A stretch of 64,000 bases of DNA from Pseudomonas sp. UBA5706 (GCF_002419965.1 NZ_DIHC01000001.1:1-64000), one strand, 5' to 3'. Counted from the first letter of the stretch, positions 26,654 through 34,970 are shown. The notes: a model not told the origin generated them from the letters alone. Numbers and translations are program-made.

Positions 26654-26695
26654 AAATCCATGTCTACTGTCAACCTTGACAGTAGACATGGATTT
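26654..26695. repeat. 42-bp near-perfect palindrome carrying CTGTCA-N4-TGACAG
   Basis: Two perfect 20-bp arms (26654-26673 and 26676-26695) around CC. Its core CTGTCAACCTTGACAG (26667-26682) has the same half-sites and spacing as the palindromes in the two duplicated leaders. Read on the minus strand, the hairpin ends in TTTTG, so it could also terminate the quinone oxidoreductase gene. It lies about 97 bp upstream of the 422-aa gene. Confidence 0.85.
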
Positions 26696-26772
26696 CTGGT
26701 GGTGGTAAGCGATACCTAGCACGGTGCCATGCAGCGCCAGGTCACCGTGGCCGGGCTGGACTGACGATGAGC

Positions 26773-27735
26773 TCAGTCCAGCGCTGGATTGATCACCAGG
26801 ACCACCTTGCCCGACACTTGATTGGTCGCCAGTTCCGCGTAAGCCTCTTCGGCTTCACTGATCGGAAAACTGCGCGCCAACTGTGGCTTCAGCCGGCCTT
26901 CGGTGAACAACGGCCATACCTGTTGCCCAAGGTCGGCCAGCAGGTCGGCCTTGAATTGATCGTCGCGGCTGCGCAGGGTGGAACCCAGAATGTGAATACG
27001 CTTGCTCAGCACCTGAGCGAAATCCAGTTCGGCCTGGCGCCCGCCCATCAGGCCGATCAGTACCAGACGTCCGTCAGTGCCCAACACCTTTAGGTTAAGT
27101 GCGGCGTAGTTGGCGCCGACCGGGTCGAGAATCACGTTGAAAGGTCCGAAATCACTTAGCCCGTCGAGACTCTCGTTGCGGATCACCCCGCCCTGCGCGC
27201 CGAGTTCTTCGCAGTACGCCAGCCGCTCGGCCGAACCGACGCTGACCCAGCATGGGCTGCCGAACGCCCTACACAGCTGAATGGCGGCTGAACCAACGCC
27301 ACTTGCTCCGGCGTGCAGCAACACCTTCTCGCCAGGCTTCAGACCCGCCAACTGAAACAGATTGAGCCAGGCCGTTGCATAGACTTCAGGAAGGCCCGCC
27401 GCCTCATGCAGCGACACGCCCTCTGGCACCGGCAATACATGTCGTGCGTCGGCCACCACTTCTTCGGCCATTGCCCCACCTGCCACCAGCGCGCAAACGC
27501 GGTCGCCCACTGCCCAGGCGGCACCGGAGCCGACTTCGGCGATCACCCCGGAACACTCCATGCCGAGTATTTGGGTCACTCCAGGTGGCGGCGGATACAA
27601 GCCGGCCCTCTGCAGCAGGTCAGCCCGATTGAGTCCTGCCGCAGCGACCTTGATGCGAACTTGCCCTACATCGAGCGCCGGTGCTGGCTGTTCAACCCAT
27701 TCCACATGACCTTCAACGCCTTGCAATGCTTTCAC
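26773..27735 (-). CDS. NAD(P)H:quinone oxidoreductase, zinc-free MDR family
   Basis: 320-aa cytoplasmic NADPH-dependent quinone reductase or enone-reductase-like protein of the medium-chain dehydrogenase/reductase superfamily. The N-terminal GroES-like half contains AAAGLNRADLLQRAG and GMECSGVIAEVG. The Rossmann half contains VLLHAGASGVGSAAIQL, and then LKVLGTDGRLVLIGLMGG. Catalytic zinc cysteines are absent, as is normal for this branch. The chosen GTG start at 27735 has GGAGG just upstream and fits family length. An upstream in-frame ATG at 27852 would add 39 residues of non-family sequence. Confidence 0.9.
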   Translation of the reverse strand: MKALQGVEGHVEWVEQPAPALDVGQVRIKVAAAGLNRADLLQRAGLYPPPPGVTQILGMECSGVIAEVGSGAAWAVGDRVCALVAGGAMAEEVVADARHVLPVPEGVSLHEAAGLPEVYATAWLNLFQLAGLKPGEKVLLHAGASGVGSAAIQLCRAFGSPCWVSVGSAERLAYCEELGAQGGVIRNESLDGLSDFGPFNVILDPVGANYAALNLKVLGTDGRLVLIGLMGGRQAELDFAQVLSKRIHILGSTLRSRDDQFKADLLADLGQQVWPLFTEGRLKPQLARSFPISEAEEAYAELATNQVSGKVVLVINPALD

Positions 27736-27955
27736 GGTGCCTCCATAGTGAGTCTCGACTGAGCCCGATGTGTTCCATGGCACGCGGGCTTTTTGCATTA
27801 TGCGACCGGGTTTCGCCCCAGGTTGTGTGAAATACGTTGCGAGCGAAGGCAATACACGTTAGCCAAGCGCAGTCGTTTTCACGGAACCTGAAAGGAACCG
27901 GCGATCTCAAAGACGGCCTAATATGCGTTATCAATTGTCCCCGCGTCGAATCAGC

Positions 27956-30037
27956 ATGAAGCATTTACTACCCAGCACCACCCTTGCATTACTCATTGGC
28001 CTGGCTGCCCTGCCAATGTCTGCCAGTTCGTTCGCAGCCAATAGCTGGGACAATCTTCAGCCTGATCGCGATGAGGTCATCGCCAGCTTGAATGTCGTGG
28101 AGTTGCTCAAGCGCCACCATTACAGCAAGCCGCCGCTGGATGACAAACGCTCGGAGATTATCTATCAGAGCTACCTCAAGCTGCTCGATCCTGCGCGCAG
28201 TTACTTTCTGGCCAGCGACATCGCCGAGTTCGATAAGTGGCGCTTTGAGTTCGACGATTTGCTCAAGGGCGGCGATCTGAACCCGGGATTCACTATTTAC
28301 AAGCGCTATCTGGACCGCATCAAATCGCGTCTGGATTTCGCACTGGCCCAGTTGGATAAAGGCGTCGACAAAATCGACCTGACCACCAATGAAACCTTGC
28401 TGGTTGATCGCAAAGACGCGGCATGGGCGAAGACCGAAGCCGAACTCGATGACCTGTGGCGCAAGCGCGTCAAGGACGAGGTGCTGCGCCTGAAGATCGC
28501 GGACAAAGACCCGGCGAAGATTCAGGAAACCCTGACCAAGCGTTATAAAAACCAGTTGGCGCGTCTGGGTCAGACCCGCAGCGAGGACATCTTCCAGGCG
28601 TACCTCAATACCTTCGCAATGTCCTACGACCCGCACACCAATTACCTGTCGCCTGACAGCGCGGAAAACTTCGACATCAACATGAGCCTGTCACTGGAAG
28701 GCATTGGCGCTGTCCTGCAAAGCGACAACGACAACGTCAAGATTGTGCGCCTGGTGCCAGCGGGCCCTGCGGCCAAGACCAAGCAAGTCTCGACCTCTGA
28801 CAAGATCATCGGCGTCGCCCAGGGCGATAAGGAAATGGTCGACGTCATTGGCTGGCGTCTGGATGAAGTGGTCAAGCTGATTCGCGGCGCCAAAGGCTCT
28901 GTCGTGCGGCTGGAAATCATCCCGGCGAGCAATGCGCCGAATGACCAGACCACCAAGATCGTGTCTATCACGCGCGAAGCGGTAAAACTTGAAGAACAGG
29001 CGGCCAAGAAGTCGATCCTGCACCTGAATCAGGAAGGCAAGGATTACAAGCTGGGCGTAATCGAGATTCCGGCTTTCTATCTGGACTTCAAAGCCTACCG
29101 CGCCGGTGATCCGCAGTACAAAAGTACGACGCGGGACGTGAAGAAGCTGCTGACCGAATTGCAGTCCGAGAAAGTCGACGGTGTGGTCATCGACCTGCGT
29201 AACAACGGCGGCGGTTCGCTGCAGGAAGCTACCGAACTGACCAGCCTGTTCATCGACAAAGGCCCGACCGTGCTGGTGCGTAATGCTGACGGCAAGGTCG
29301 ATGTGCTAGAGGATGAAAACAGCGGTGCCTTCTACAAAGGCCCGATGGCGTTGCTGGTCAACCGCCTGTCTGCTTCGGCTTCGGAGATTTTCGCCGGCGC
29401 CATGCAGGATTATCACCGCGCGCTGATCATCGGCGGCCAGACTTTTGGCAAAGGCACCGTGCAGACCATTCAGCCACTGAACCACGGCGAGCTGAAATTG
29501 ACCCTTGCCAAGTTCTACCGGGTTTCCGGGCAGAGCACCCAGCATCAGGGCGTACTGCCGGATATCGCCTACCCGTCGATCATCGACACCAAGGAAATCG
29601 GCGAAAGCGCCCTGCCCGAAGCGATGGCTTACGACACCATCAAGCCTGCGATCAAGCCGGCGGTGGATCCGTTCAAACTGTTCCTGGCCCAGCTGCAATC
29701 GCGTCATGACGTACGTTCGGCCAAAGACGCCGAGTTCGTGTTCGTCGAGCAGAAGCTGGCGCTGGCCAAGAAACTGATGAGCGAGAAAACCGTCAGCCTT
29801 AACGAAGCGGCGCGTCGTAGCGAGCATGCCGATATCGAGGCCAAGCAGTTGGTGATGGAAAACACCCGCCGCAAGGCCAAGGGCGAAGAGCCGCTTAAAG
29901 AGCTGAAGAAAGAAGATGAAGACGCCTTGCCAGCGGACGACGACAAGACCAAACCGGAAGATGACGCGTATCTGGCAGAAACGGGCCGGATTCTCATCGA
30001 CTACCTGGGCTTGAGCGGGTCGGTGGCGAAGAAGTGA
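27956..30037 (+). CDS. prc: Tail-specific (C-terminal processing) protease Prc
   Basis: Periplasmic S41 serine protease that trims lipoproteins and envelope proteins and degrades tagged proteins. From the ATG at 27956 it has 693 aa with a signal peptide ending SSFA-ANSWDN. A long helical N-domain is followed by a PDZ domain (about 225-320) and the S41 core. The catalytic pair fits Ser474 (in RLSASASEIFAGAMQDY) and Lys499 (in GQTFGKGTVQ), with the family's 25-residue spacing. A charged lysine-rich C-terminal region follows. An ATG at 27923 would add 11 residues before the signal. The gene stands alone, with a terminator at 30188. Confidence 0.93.
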   Translation: MKHLLPSTTLALLIGLAALPMSASSFAANSWDNLQPDRDEVIASLNVVELLKRHHYSKPPLDDKRSEIIYQSYLKLLDPARSYFLASDIAEFDKWRFEFDDLLKGGDLNPGFTIYKRYLDRIKSRLDFALAQLDKGVDKIDLTTNETLLVDRKDAAWAKTEAELDDLWRKRVKDEVLRLKIADKDPAKIQETLTKRYKNQLARLGQTRSEDIFQAYLNTFAMSYDPHTNYLSPDSAENFDINMSLSLEGIGAVLQSDNDNVKIVRLVPAGPAAKTKQVSTSDKIIGVAQGDKEMVDVIGWRLDEVVKLIRGAKGSVVRLEIIPASNAPNDQTTKIVSITREAVKLEEQAAKKSILHLNQEGKDYKLGVIEIPAFYLDFKAYRAGDPQYKSTTRDVKKLLTELQSEKVDGVVIDLRNNGGGSLQEATELTSLFIDKGPTVLVRNADGKVDVLEDENSGAFYKGPMALLVNRLSASASEIFAGAMQDYHRALIIGGQTFGKGTVQTIQPLNHGELKLTLAKFYRVSGQSTQHQGVLPDIAYPSIIDTKEIGESALPEAMAYDTIKPAIKPAVDPFKLFLAQLQSRHDVRSAKDAEFVFVEQKLALAKKLMSEKTVSLNEAARRSEHADIEAKQLVMENTRRKAKGEEPLKELKKEDEDALPADDDKTKPEDDAYLAETGRILIDYLGLSGSVAKK

Positions 30038-30187
30038 AATCATCAGACAGCAGAAAGGCTGGCGGGCAGTGGAAGCCTTAAATTGCCACTGCCAGCAAGT
30101 TAGATAACGACAGCCGTACAGCGCGTGAGAAAATACGAAGAAGTGATGGCCATTCGTCATCAAGCAGTCATGAATCGGTAGTGAAAT

Positions 30188-30226
30188 AAAGGGGCTGGGC
30201 GCCAAGCGTCCAGCCCCTTTATTCTT
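30188..30226 (+). terminator. Rho-independent terminator before the EAL/GGDEF gene
   Basis: AAAGGGGCTGG pairs with CCAGCCCCTTT around a short loop, followed by ATTCTT. A second hairpin (GGGCAGTGG / CCACTGCC, about 30066-30096) lies closer to prc. Together they end prc transcription. Confidence 0.85.
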
Positions 30227-30240
30227 GCTCCGAGATCGCC

Positions 30241-32019
30241 ATGACCGTGACTGAACAGCTGAGCGCCTTGAGTGCGATTCTCGCTCGACGCGACCTGCAC
30301 AGCCTGTTCCAACCGATTGTATCGCTGCCTGATCGCCGCATTCTCGGCTACGAAGCCCTAACCCGGGGCCCATCCAACAGCGCCCTGCATTCCCCTCTCA
30401 GCCTGTTTGCCATCGCACGCCAGGCCGGTCGCCTGAGCGAGCTGGAACTGGCCAGCCGCGAGTCGGCCTGCCGGCGCTTTAGCGAGCAGCAGTTGCAGGG
30501 CAAGCTATTCATGAATATCTCGCCCGAGTCGCTTCTTGAACCCTCGCACCCTCCCGGGCGTACCTTGCAATTGCTGCAACGCTACGGCATTGCGCCAAGC
30601 CAGGTGGTCATCGAACTGACCGAGCAGACGCCCACCGACGACTTCGCGCTGCTGTACAACGCGTTGTATCACTATCGCGACATGGGTTTTTCCATCGCTC
30701 TGGACGACTTGGGCGCCGGCTATTCCAGCTTGCGGCTATGGTCCGAACTGCGTCCGGATTACGTGAAGATCGACCGGCACTTCATTGATGGTATTCATCA
30801 GGATGCAGTCAAGCGAGAGTTCGTCGGCTCCATGCTGCAAATGGCCAAGGCCTCCCGGGCACGGGTGATCGCCGAAGGCATCGAATTGCAGGAAGAACTG
30901 GCTGTGCTGATCGAAATGGGTATCGAGCTAGTTCAGGGCTACCTGCTGTGTCGGCCCCAGGAACAGGCGCCCTGTGATGCCAACGCCCTGTTGCCGGCAA
31001 TCGATCCGGGCACCGTGATGCTGAACGAAGAAGGCAGCGACCTTAGCGCCTTGCTCAATACCTCGCCCGCCGTAGTGCAGACAACCCCCACTGCCAACGT
31101 ACTTGAGGCCTTTCGCAAGCAAGTCAACCTCAACTCGCTGGCGGTGCTGGATGAGCAACAGCAGCCCATCGGCATCGTCCATCGCCATTCGCTGTCAGAC
31201 GTGCTGCTGCAGCCGTTCGCCACCGAAATTTATGCCCGCAAGCCCATCAGCCGCCTGATGAGCGACGACTTCCTCGCGGTCGAATCAAGCCAGTCGCTGC
31301 AGCAGGTCAGCCGCCTGATCACCAGCCGCGCACGGCAGCGCATCGAGGAGGATTTCATCATCATGCAAAACGGCACCTACCTCGGGCTGGGCCGGGTGAT
31401 CGATGTGCTTAAACTGATCACCGAATTGAAGATTCAACAAGCGCGTTATGCCAATCCACTGACGCTGCTGCCGGGCAACGTGCCCATTCAGCAGTGTCTC
31501 ACTCGGTTGCTGCAACAGGAGCGAGAGTCGATGATTTGCTATGTCGACATCGACAGTTTCAAACCCTTCAACGACATCTATGGCTACGGCCGGGGTGATG
31601 AGGTGCTGCTGTGCCTGGCGCAATGCCTGAACGATCGAATCGACCCCACGCGCGACTTCGTCGGCCACATCGGCGGAGATGATTTCCTGATGGTACTGGG
31701 CTCCGAGGACTGGCAAAAAAGGTTGAACATGCTGCTGGAAGACTTCCAGCACCAATGCCGCCGTTTTTACCGTGCCGAACACCTGGAGGCAGGCTGCTTC
31801 ATCGCACTGAACCGCCAGGGTCAACGCCAGGAGTTCCCCCTGCTGTCGCTGTCGGTGGGCGTGGTGCATTTGCATGCGCAAGCCTGTAATACGCTGGACG
31901 CCAGCCAATTGGCCGAACTGGCATCAAAGGCCAAGCACTGCGCCAAGGATGTCAGCGGCACGAGCGTGCATGTGATCGATACCGCAGCCGTCACCTTCAC
32001 CTCCCAGGCGACGAGTTGA
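30241..32019 (+). CDS. EAL phosphodiesterase with CBS pair and degenerate GGDEF domain
   Basis: 592-aa cytoplasmic c-di-GMP protein with unusual order: EAL first (residues about 15-255), a CBS pair (about 270-395), GGDEF last (about 405-565). EAL catalytic features are present: YEALTRG (Glu38), FMNISP, ELTEQ, LDDLGAGYSS (Asp155/156), VIAEGIE and QGYLLCRPQ. It should therefore hydrolyse c-di-GMP. The GGDEF signature is RGDEV (451-455), so cyclase activity is doubtful; the domain may bind GTP or act structurally. The CBS pair suggests adenine-nucleotide sensing. No membrane segment. It starts directly after the prc terminator, implying a close promoter. Confidence 0.92.
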   Translation: MTVTEQLSALSAILARRDLHSLFQPIVSLPDRRILGYEALTRGPSNSALHSPLSLFAIARQAGRLSELELASRESACRRFSEQQLQGKLFMNISPESLLEPSHPPGRTLQLLQRYGIAPSQVVIELTEQTPTDDFALLYNALYHYRDMGFSIALDDLGAGYSSLRLWSELRPDYVKIDRHFIDGIHQDAVKREFVGSMLQMAKASRARVIAEGIELQEELAVLIEMGIELVQGYLLCRPQEQAPCDANALLPAIDPGTVMLNEEGSDLSALLNTSPAVVQTTPTANVLEAFRKQVNLNSLAVLDEQQQPIGIVHRHSLSDVLLQPFATEIYARKPISRLMSDDFLAVESSQSLQQVSRLITSRARQRIEEDFIIMQNGTYLGLGRVIDVLKLITELKIQQARYANPLTLLPGNVPIQQCLTRLLQQERESMICYVDIDSFKPFNDIYGYGRGDEVLLCLAQCLNDRIDPTRDFVGHIGGDDFLMVLGSEDWQKRLNMLLEDFQHQCRRFYRAEHLEAGCFIALNRQGQRQEFPLLSLSVGVVHLHAQACNTLDASQLAELASKAKHCAKDVSGTSVHVIDTAAVTFTSQATS

Positions 32020-32029
32020 TTACGCTGCG

Positions 32030-32395
32030 TTAGTTTTCTTTCGGGTATTCGAACTCAAACACCCGCACCACTTCGGCGGCGTGCCAAGAGGCGGCAGCAA
32101 TGCCGTCGGAGGGGCCGCTGAAGCGGTTCAGGCGCTCGGCGCATTCGAAGAACCCGGTGCGCGGTAAACGGCTGGCGCCTTGGCTGATGACCAGCGAGCT
32201 GCGCAGCGGCCGTTCGGCGCGGGCATCGAGGGCGGCGAGGTGTTCGAGTGCGGCAGTCAGGGTCTGCATCGCCGGGGTGGGCAATTGAAGGCGTTCGAGC
32301 AGCGCGCGGTAGGTCACCAGATGACGCTGCCGACGAGCCAGGTCCAGCTCAGCCAGCAACGCTTCCCAATGCTGACGGCTGATCCGCACGCTCAT
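32030..32395 (-). CDS. Hypothetical protein, second gene of a two-gene HTH operon
   Basis: 121-aa soluble protein. Its N-terminal helical half (SRQHWEALLAELDLARRQRH, then YRALLERLQLPTPAMQTL) could be a small helical DNA- or protein-binding fold. The C-terminal half is beta-rich and ends FEFEYPKEN. Its ATG overlaps the stop of the upstream HTH gene (ATGA), so the two are translationally coupled. I do not recognise the family. A regulator-partner or toxin-antitoxin arrangement is possible but unsupported by motif. Confidence 0.75.
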   Translation of the reverse strand: MSVRISRQHWEALLAELDLARRQRHLVTYRALLERLQLPTPAMQTLTAALEHLAALDARAERPLRSSLVISQGASRLPRTGFFECAERLNRFSGPSDGIAAASWHAAEVVRVFEFEYPKEN

Positions 32396-32739
32396 GGCTC
32401 ACCCCGCCAGCCAGGCACACCCAGCTCCCAGGCCAGACTTCTACGGATCGCGGCATCGGGCTGCCGTGTGCCATTTTCGATCAATTCAAGATAGGTAGGG
32501 CTGATGCCGACCGCCCGGGCCAGCTTGGCCCCTTCGATCCCTTTGGCTTGACGCAATGAACCGAGTTGGCCGAACGGGGGAAAATCGTCGCAAGCAGCGC
32601 TGGCCTCAGCTGACTCAACAGCGGGCGCTGCGTGATGCACGTCAGTCATACCAGCCAACTGCAACAACGCTTGATACTGCGCCCACGGCAACACCGCGTA
32701 CTCCGGCTCTCCATCGCGAGAAATAACCTGAAGATCCAT
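32392..32739 (-). CDS. Helix-turn-helix (XRE-like) regulator
   Basis: 115-aa protein. A short N-terminal strand region (MDLQVISRDGEPEYAVLPWA) resembles the start of prevent-host-death/antitoxin proteins. A C-terminal helix-turn-helix follows (QLGSLRQAKGIEGAKLARAV, then GISPTYLELIENGTRQPD). The ATG at 32739 has AGGGGGTGGT upstream; a longer open frame to 32889 has no matching start site. The coupled downstream gene is its probable partner. Confidence 0.82.
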   Translation of the reverse strand: MDLQVISRDGEPEYAVLPWAQYQALLQLAGMTDVHHAAPAVESAEASAACDDFPPFGQLGSLRQAKGIEGAKLARAVGISPTYLELIENGTRQPDAAIRRSLAWELGVPGWRGEP

Positions 32740-32990
32740 ACCACCCCCTGTAAGACAAAAAGCCGCCGCTCGAGTCTTTTTTTCTTGAATTGGGGCCATC
32801 TTACCAGCGGATGAAGGGCAAGGGCGTACGCCGCAAGAACGGAGTTCCAAAGCAATTGGTTTTACGGGGAATCGAAGCAGGTGGTTCAAGACACCTGCCC
32901 TGCTCCGTCGAGGGTGCTGCAGGCAAGCCCGCGCAGATGCCCTTCAGCGAAAGCAGTGCAAACGCCGGGCACGAATGAGGCCTGCGAGGG

Positions 32991-33470
32991 CTACGGTGTC
33001 GGTTTGTTTGTGTCTACGGGAATCAGCGCTTTTTCGTGTTCCAGCAACTTCGGCGTATCGGGTAAACGCTCGACAACGGCCAGCTTCTCCGGATTCTGCT
33101 GTTCACGCCAAGCGCGAAAAGCACTGAGCTCGGCCTCAAGAGTCTTCATCACCCACGCCAGCACTGCGATGTCATCGAGCATGCCCAAACCTGGAATCCA
33201 ATCAGGAATGGCGTCCAAAGGGCTGAGGAAGTACATCAGACCTGCGACCACCGACAAGATGGCCTTGCCACTAATGGCACGATACTCTCCGCGCCAGTAT
33301 GCCAGGCACAAGGCCTGCAGCAGTTTGAGATCGTCCTTGAGCTTGCCCAGCCGGTTCCCTTCACTTGCGGCCTTCCCCGCTACCGCAAACAGCAAGGCAG
33401 GTAACCGACCTGCAGCTATCAGCCGTTTGGCCATCGGGAGATACCGAATGAAACTCCAGGGTGCTTTCAT
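32991..33470 (-). CDS. YkvA-family (DUF1232) membrane protein
   Basis: 159-aa protein with the DUF1232 core near residues 70-110 (KAILSVVAGLMYFLSPLDAIPDWIPGLGMLDDIAVL). The core contains two short hydrophobic helices flanking the conserved SPLDAIPD motif. The ATG at 33470 has GGAG seven bases upstream and is preferred over the in-frame start at 33506. The C-terminus is charged. Function of the family is not established; it is probably inner-membrane associated. Confidence 0.85.
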   Translation of the reverse strand: MKAPWSFIRYLPMAKRLIAAGRLPALLFAVAGKAASEGNRLGKLKDDLKLLQALCLAYWRGEYRAISGKAILSVVAGLMYFLSPLDAIPDWIPGLGMLDDIAVLAWVMKTLEAELSAFRAWREQQNPEKLAVVERLPDTPKLLEHEKALIPVDTNKPTP

Positions 33471-33842
33471 ATTCGCTCCAGCGATATTCGATAAAAATCG
33501 ACCCATCGGTCAATCGCCATTGATGGAAGAACCCGGCCGGTGGCCATACCCTGCCTACGCGAAAGGTTATCCACACAAATTGTGGATAACCTTGTGAACA
33601 GAGCGAGCTCAGGGCTCTGAAACACCCGTACCGTCGGGGTTTGACTTAGATCGCGCGTTTTTTACTCACTAAAAAAAACGCAAAATTGCGTTGACTCGCG
33701 CGCGTGTCGGAGCTACCCGTTCCGAGATGAGCATGGTAGCTGACGCTGAGGTGACACTGACAAATCCCGACTTTAGCGCTGAGTCTTAACGGTATTGGGA
33801 CTGTAACTGCCTTGCCCGGTTCGATTTTTTTCGTCAGAAATG
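33471..33842. other. Gene-free region with DnaA-box palindrome and AT-rich tract
   Basis: About 370 bp between the YkvA gene (-) and the terminator of the FKBP gene (-). It contains the DnaA-box palindrome at 33563-33593. Near 33655-33700 there is a stretch of opposed homopolymer runs (GCGTTTTTTA, then TAAAAAAAACGC, then ACGCAAAATTGCGT). I see no convincing protein. A small RNA cannot be excluded. Confidence 0.6.
33563..33593. promoter_or_regulatory. Palindrome of two inverted perfect DnaA boxes
   Basis: Arms AAGGTTATCCACA (33563-33575) and TGTGGATAACCTT (33581-33593) are perfect inverted repeats with a 5-bp spacer. Each contains a consensus DnaA box, TTATCCACA (33567-33575) or TGTGGATAA (33581-33589). 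dnaA, rpmH, dnaN and gyrB are not nearby, so this is not the usual oriC. It may be a DnaA titration, reactivation or regulatory site (inference). Confidence 0.6.
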
Positions 33843-33870
33843 AAAATGCCCCGTCGAAACGGGGCATTTT
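33843..33870 (-). terminator. Terminator of the FKBP gene
   Basis: Perfect 12-bp arms AAAATGCCCCGT / ACGGGGCATTTT with loop CGAA. It is U-rich in the minus-strand direction and lies 27 bp past the FKBP stop codon. Confidence 0.9.
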
Positions 33871-33896
33871 CCTGCAAGCGATAATCGGCGTAACGA

Positions 33897-34688
33897 TTAC
33901 TTCTTGGCAGCAGGCTTGGCAGGTTCAGCTGCCGGTGCAGCCTCTTCTTCCTCGTCCGCGCCAGCAGCGCCAGCGGCATCGTTGCCAGCTGCGGCCGGAT
34001 CCTTGATGCCCAGCAGTTCCAGATCAAAAACCAGAACCGAATTGGCAGGGATCGTCGGGCTTGGACTCTGTGCGCCGTAGGCCAGATCGCTAGGGATATA
34101 GAGCTTGATCTTCTCACCAACGTGCATCAGTTGCAGGCCTTCGACCCAACCCGGAATCACACCGCTGACCGGCAGATCGATCGGGCTGCCGCGCTCGACA
34201 GAACTGTCAAACACCTTGCCATCGGTCAGCTTGCCTTCGTAATGAACGGTCACGACATCCGTCGGCTTGGGCACCGGGCCGTCGGCTTTCTTGATGATTT
34301 CATACTGCAGACCGGAAGCGGTGGTGGTGACTTCCTTGCGCTTGCCGTTTTCTTCCAGGAATTTCTTGCCTGCGGTTGCCGACTCTGCGCTCAGCTTGGC
34401 CATGCGCTCTTCAGCGCGCTTTTGCAGGTCAGCGAACGCCGCTACCAGCTCGTCGTCCTTGAGTTTCTGCTCTTTCTTGCTGACGGCATCATCGATACCC
34501 AGCGCTACGGCTTTGGAATCCAGATCGTCCATGCCTTCCTGAGCCAGGCTCTTGCCCATGTTCAGGCCAATGCCGTAAGAGGCTTTTTGTGCCGGGGTTT
34601 TCAGCTCAACGGTGCTGGCTTGCTTATCGCAGCCCGCGAGTACCAGACCGACCAGGGCAATCGCCGCTGCCAACCGATGCTGTTTCAT
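33897..34688 (-). CDS. FKBP-type peptidyl-prolyl isomerase lipoprotein
   Basis: 263-aa envelope foldase. A lipoprotein signal (MKQHRLAAAIALVGLVLAGC, lipobox LAGC with Cys20) indicates membrane anchoring. A FkpA/Mip-like helical dimerisation domain follows (about 30-130: YGIGLNMGKSLAQEG). The FKBP domain is at about 135-235 (DVVTVHYEGKLTDGKVFDSS, GVIPGWVEGLQLM, IPSDLAYG, LVFDLELLGI). The tail is low-complexity Ala/Glu/Pro/Lys. The ATG at 34688 is chosen because it starts the signal peptide; a longer frame to 34772 would bury it. It catalyses proline cis-trans isomerisation in the periplasm. Mip/FkpA type is inferred from the domain order. Confidence 0.92.
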   Translation of the reverse strand: MKQHRLAAAIALVGLVLAGCDKQASTVELKTPAQKASYGIGLNMGKSLAQEGMDDLDSKAVALGIDDAVSKKEQKLKDDELVAAFADLQKRAEERMAKLSAESATAGKKFLEENGKRKEVTTTASGLQYEIIKKADGPVPKPTDVVTVHYEGKLTDGKVFDSSVERGSPIDLPVSGVIPGWVEGLQLMHVGEKIKLYIPSDLAYGAQSPSPTIPANSVLVFDLELLGIKDPAAAGNDAAGAAGADEEEEAAPAAEPAKPAAKK

Positions 34689-34970
34689 CCTGTTTCCTTG
34701 TTCATGCGCCAATAGGGCAAACGAGTAAAGCCGCGAGCTTATCAGGCCGCCGCGATCAATGGCTACCGGCATGAGAGGGGGAAAAGGCAGATAAGTTCAG
34801 GTATCCAAAGGTTTTCTCGTTCTATCGAGAAACTCGTTCAGTTTTGGTACAGACAGCTTCGCGATGACCATCATTGCCGAACCCCATCACAGCTATATTG
34901 TTGCCGGTCTGTTTGCCAGGCACCTTGCAACGCAAGCTTGTACCTGTCCCCCGAGAAACAGGAGCAAGCC

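Noticed and set aside
33563..33593. DnaA-box palindrome considered as the chromosome origin
   Set aside because: Only two boxes and none of dnaA, dnaN, rpmH, gyrB, parAB nearby.
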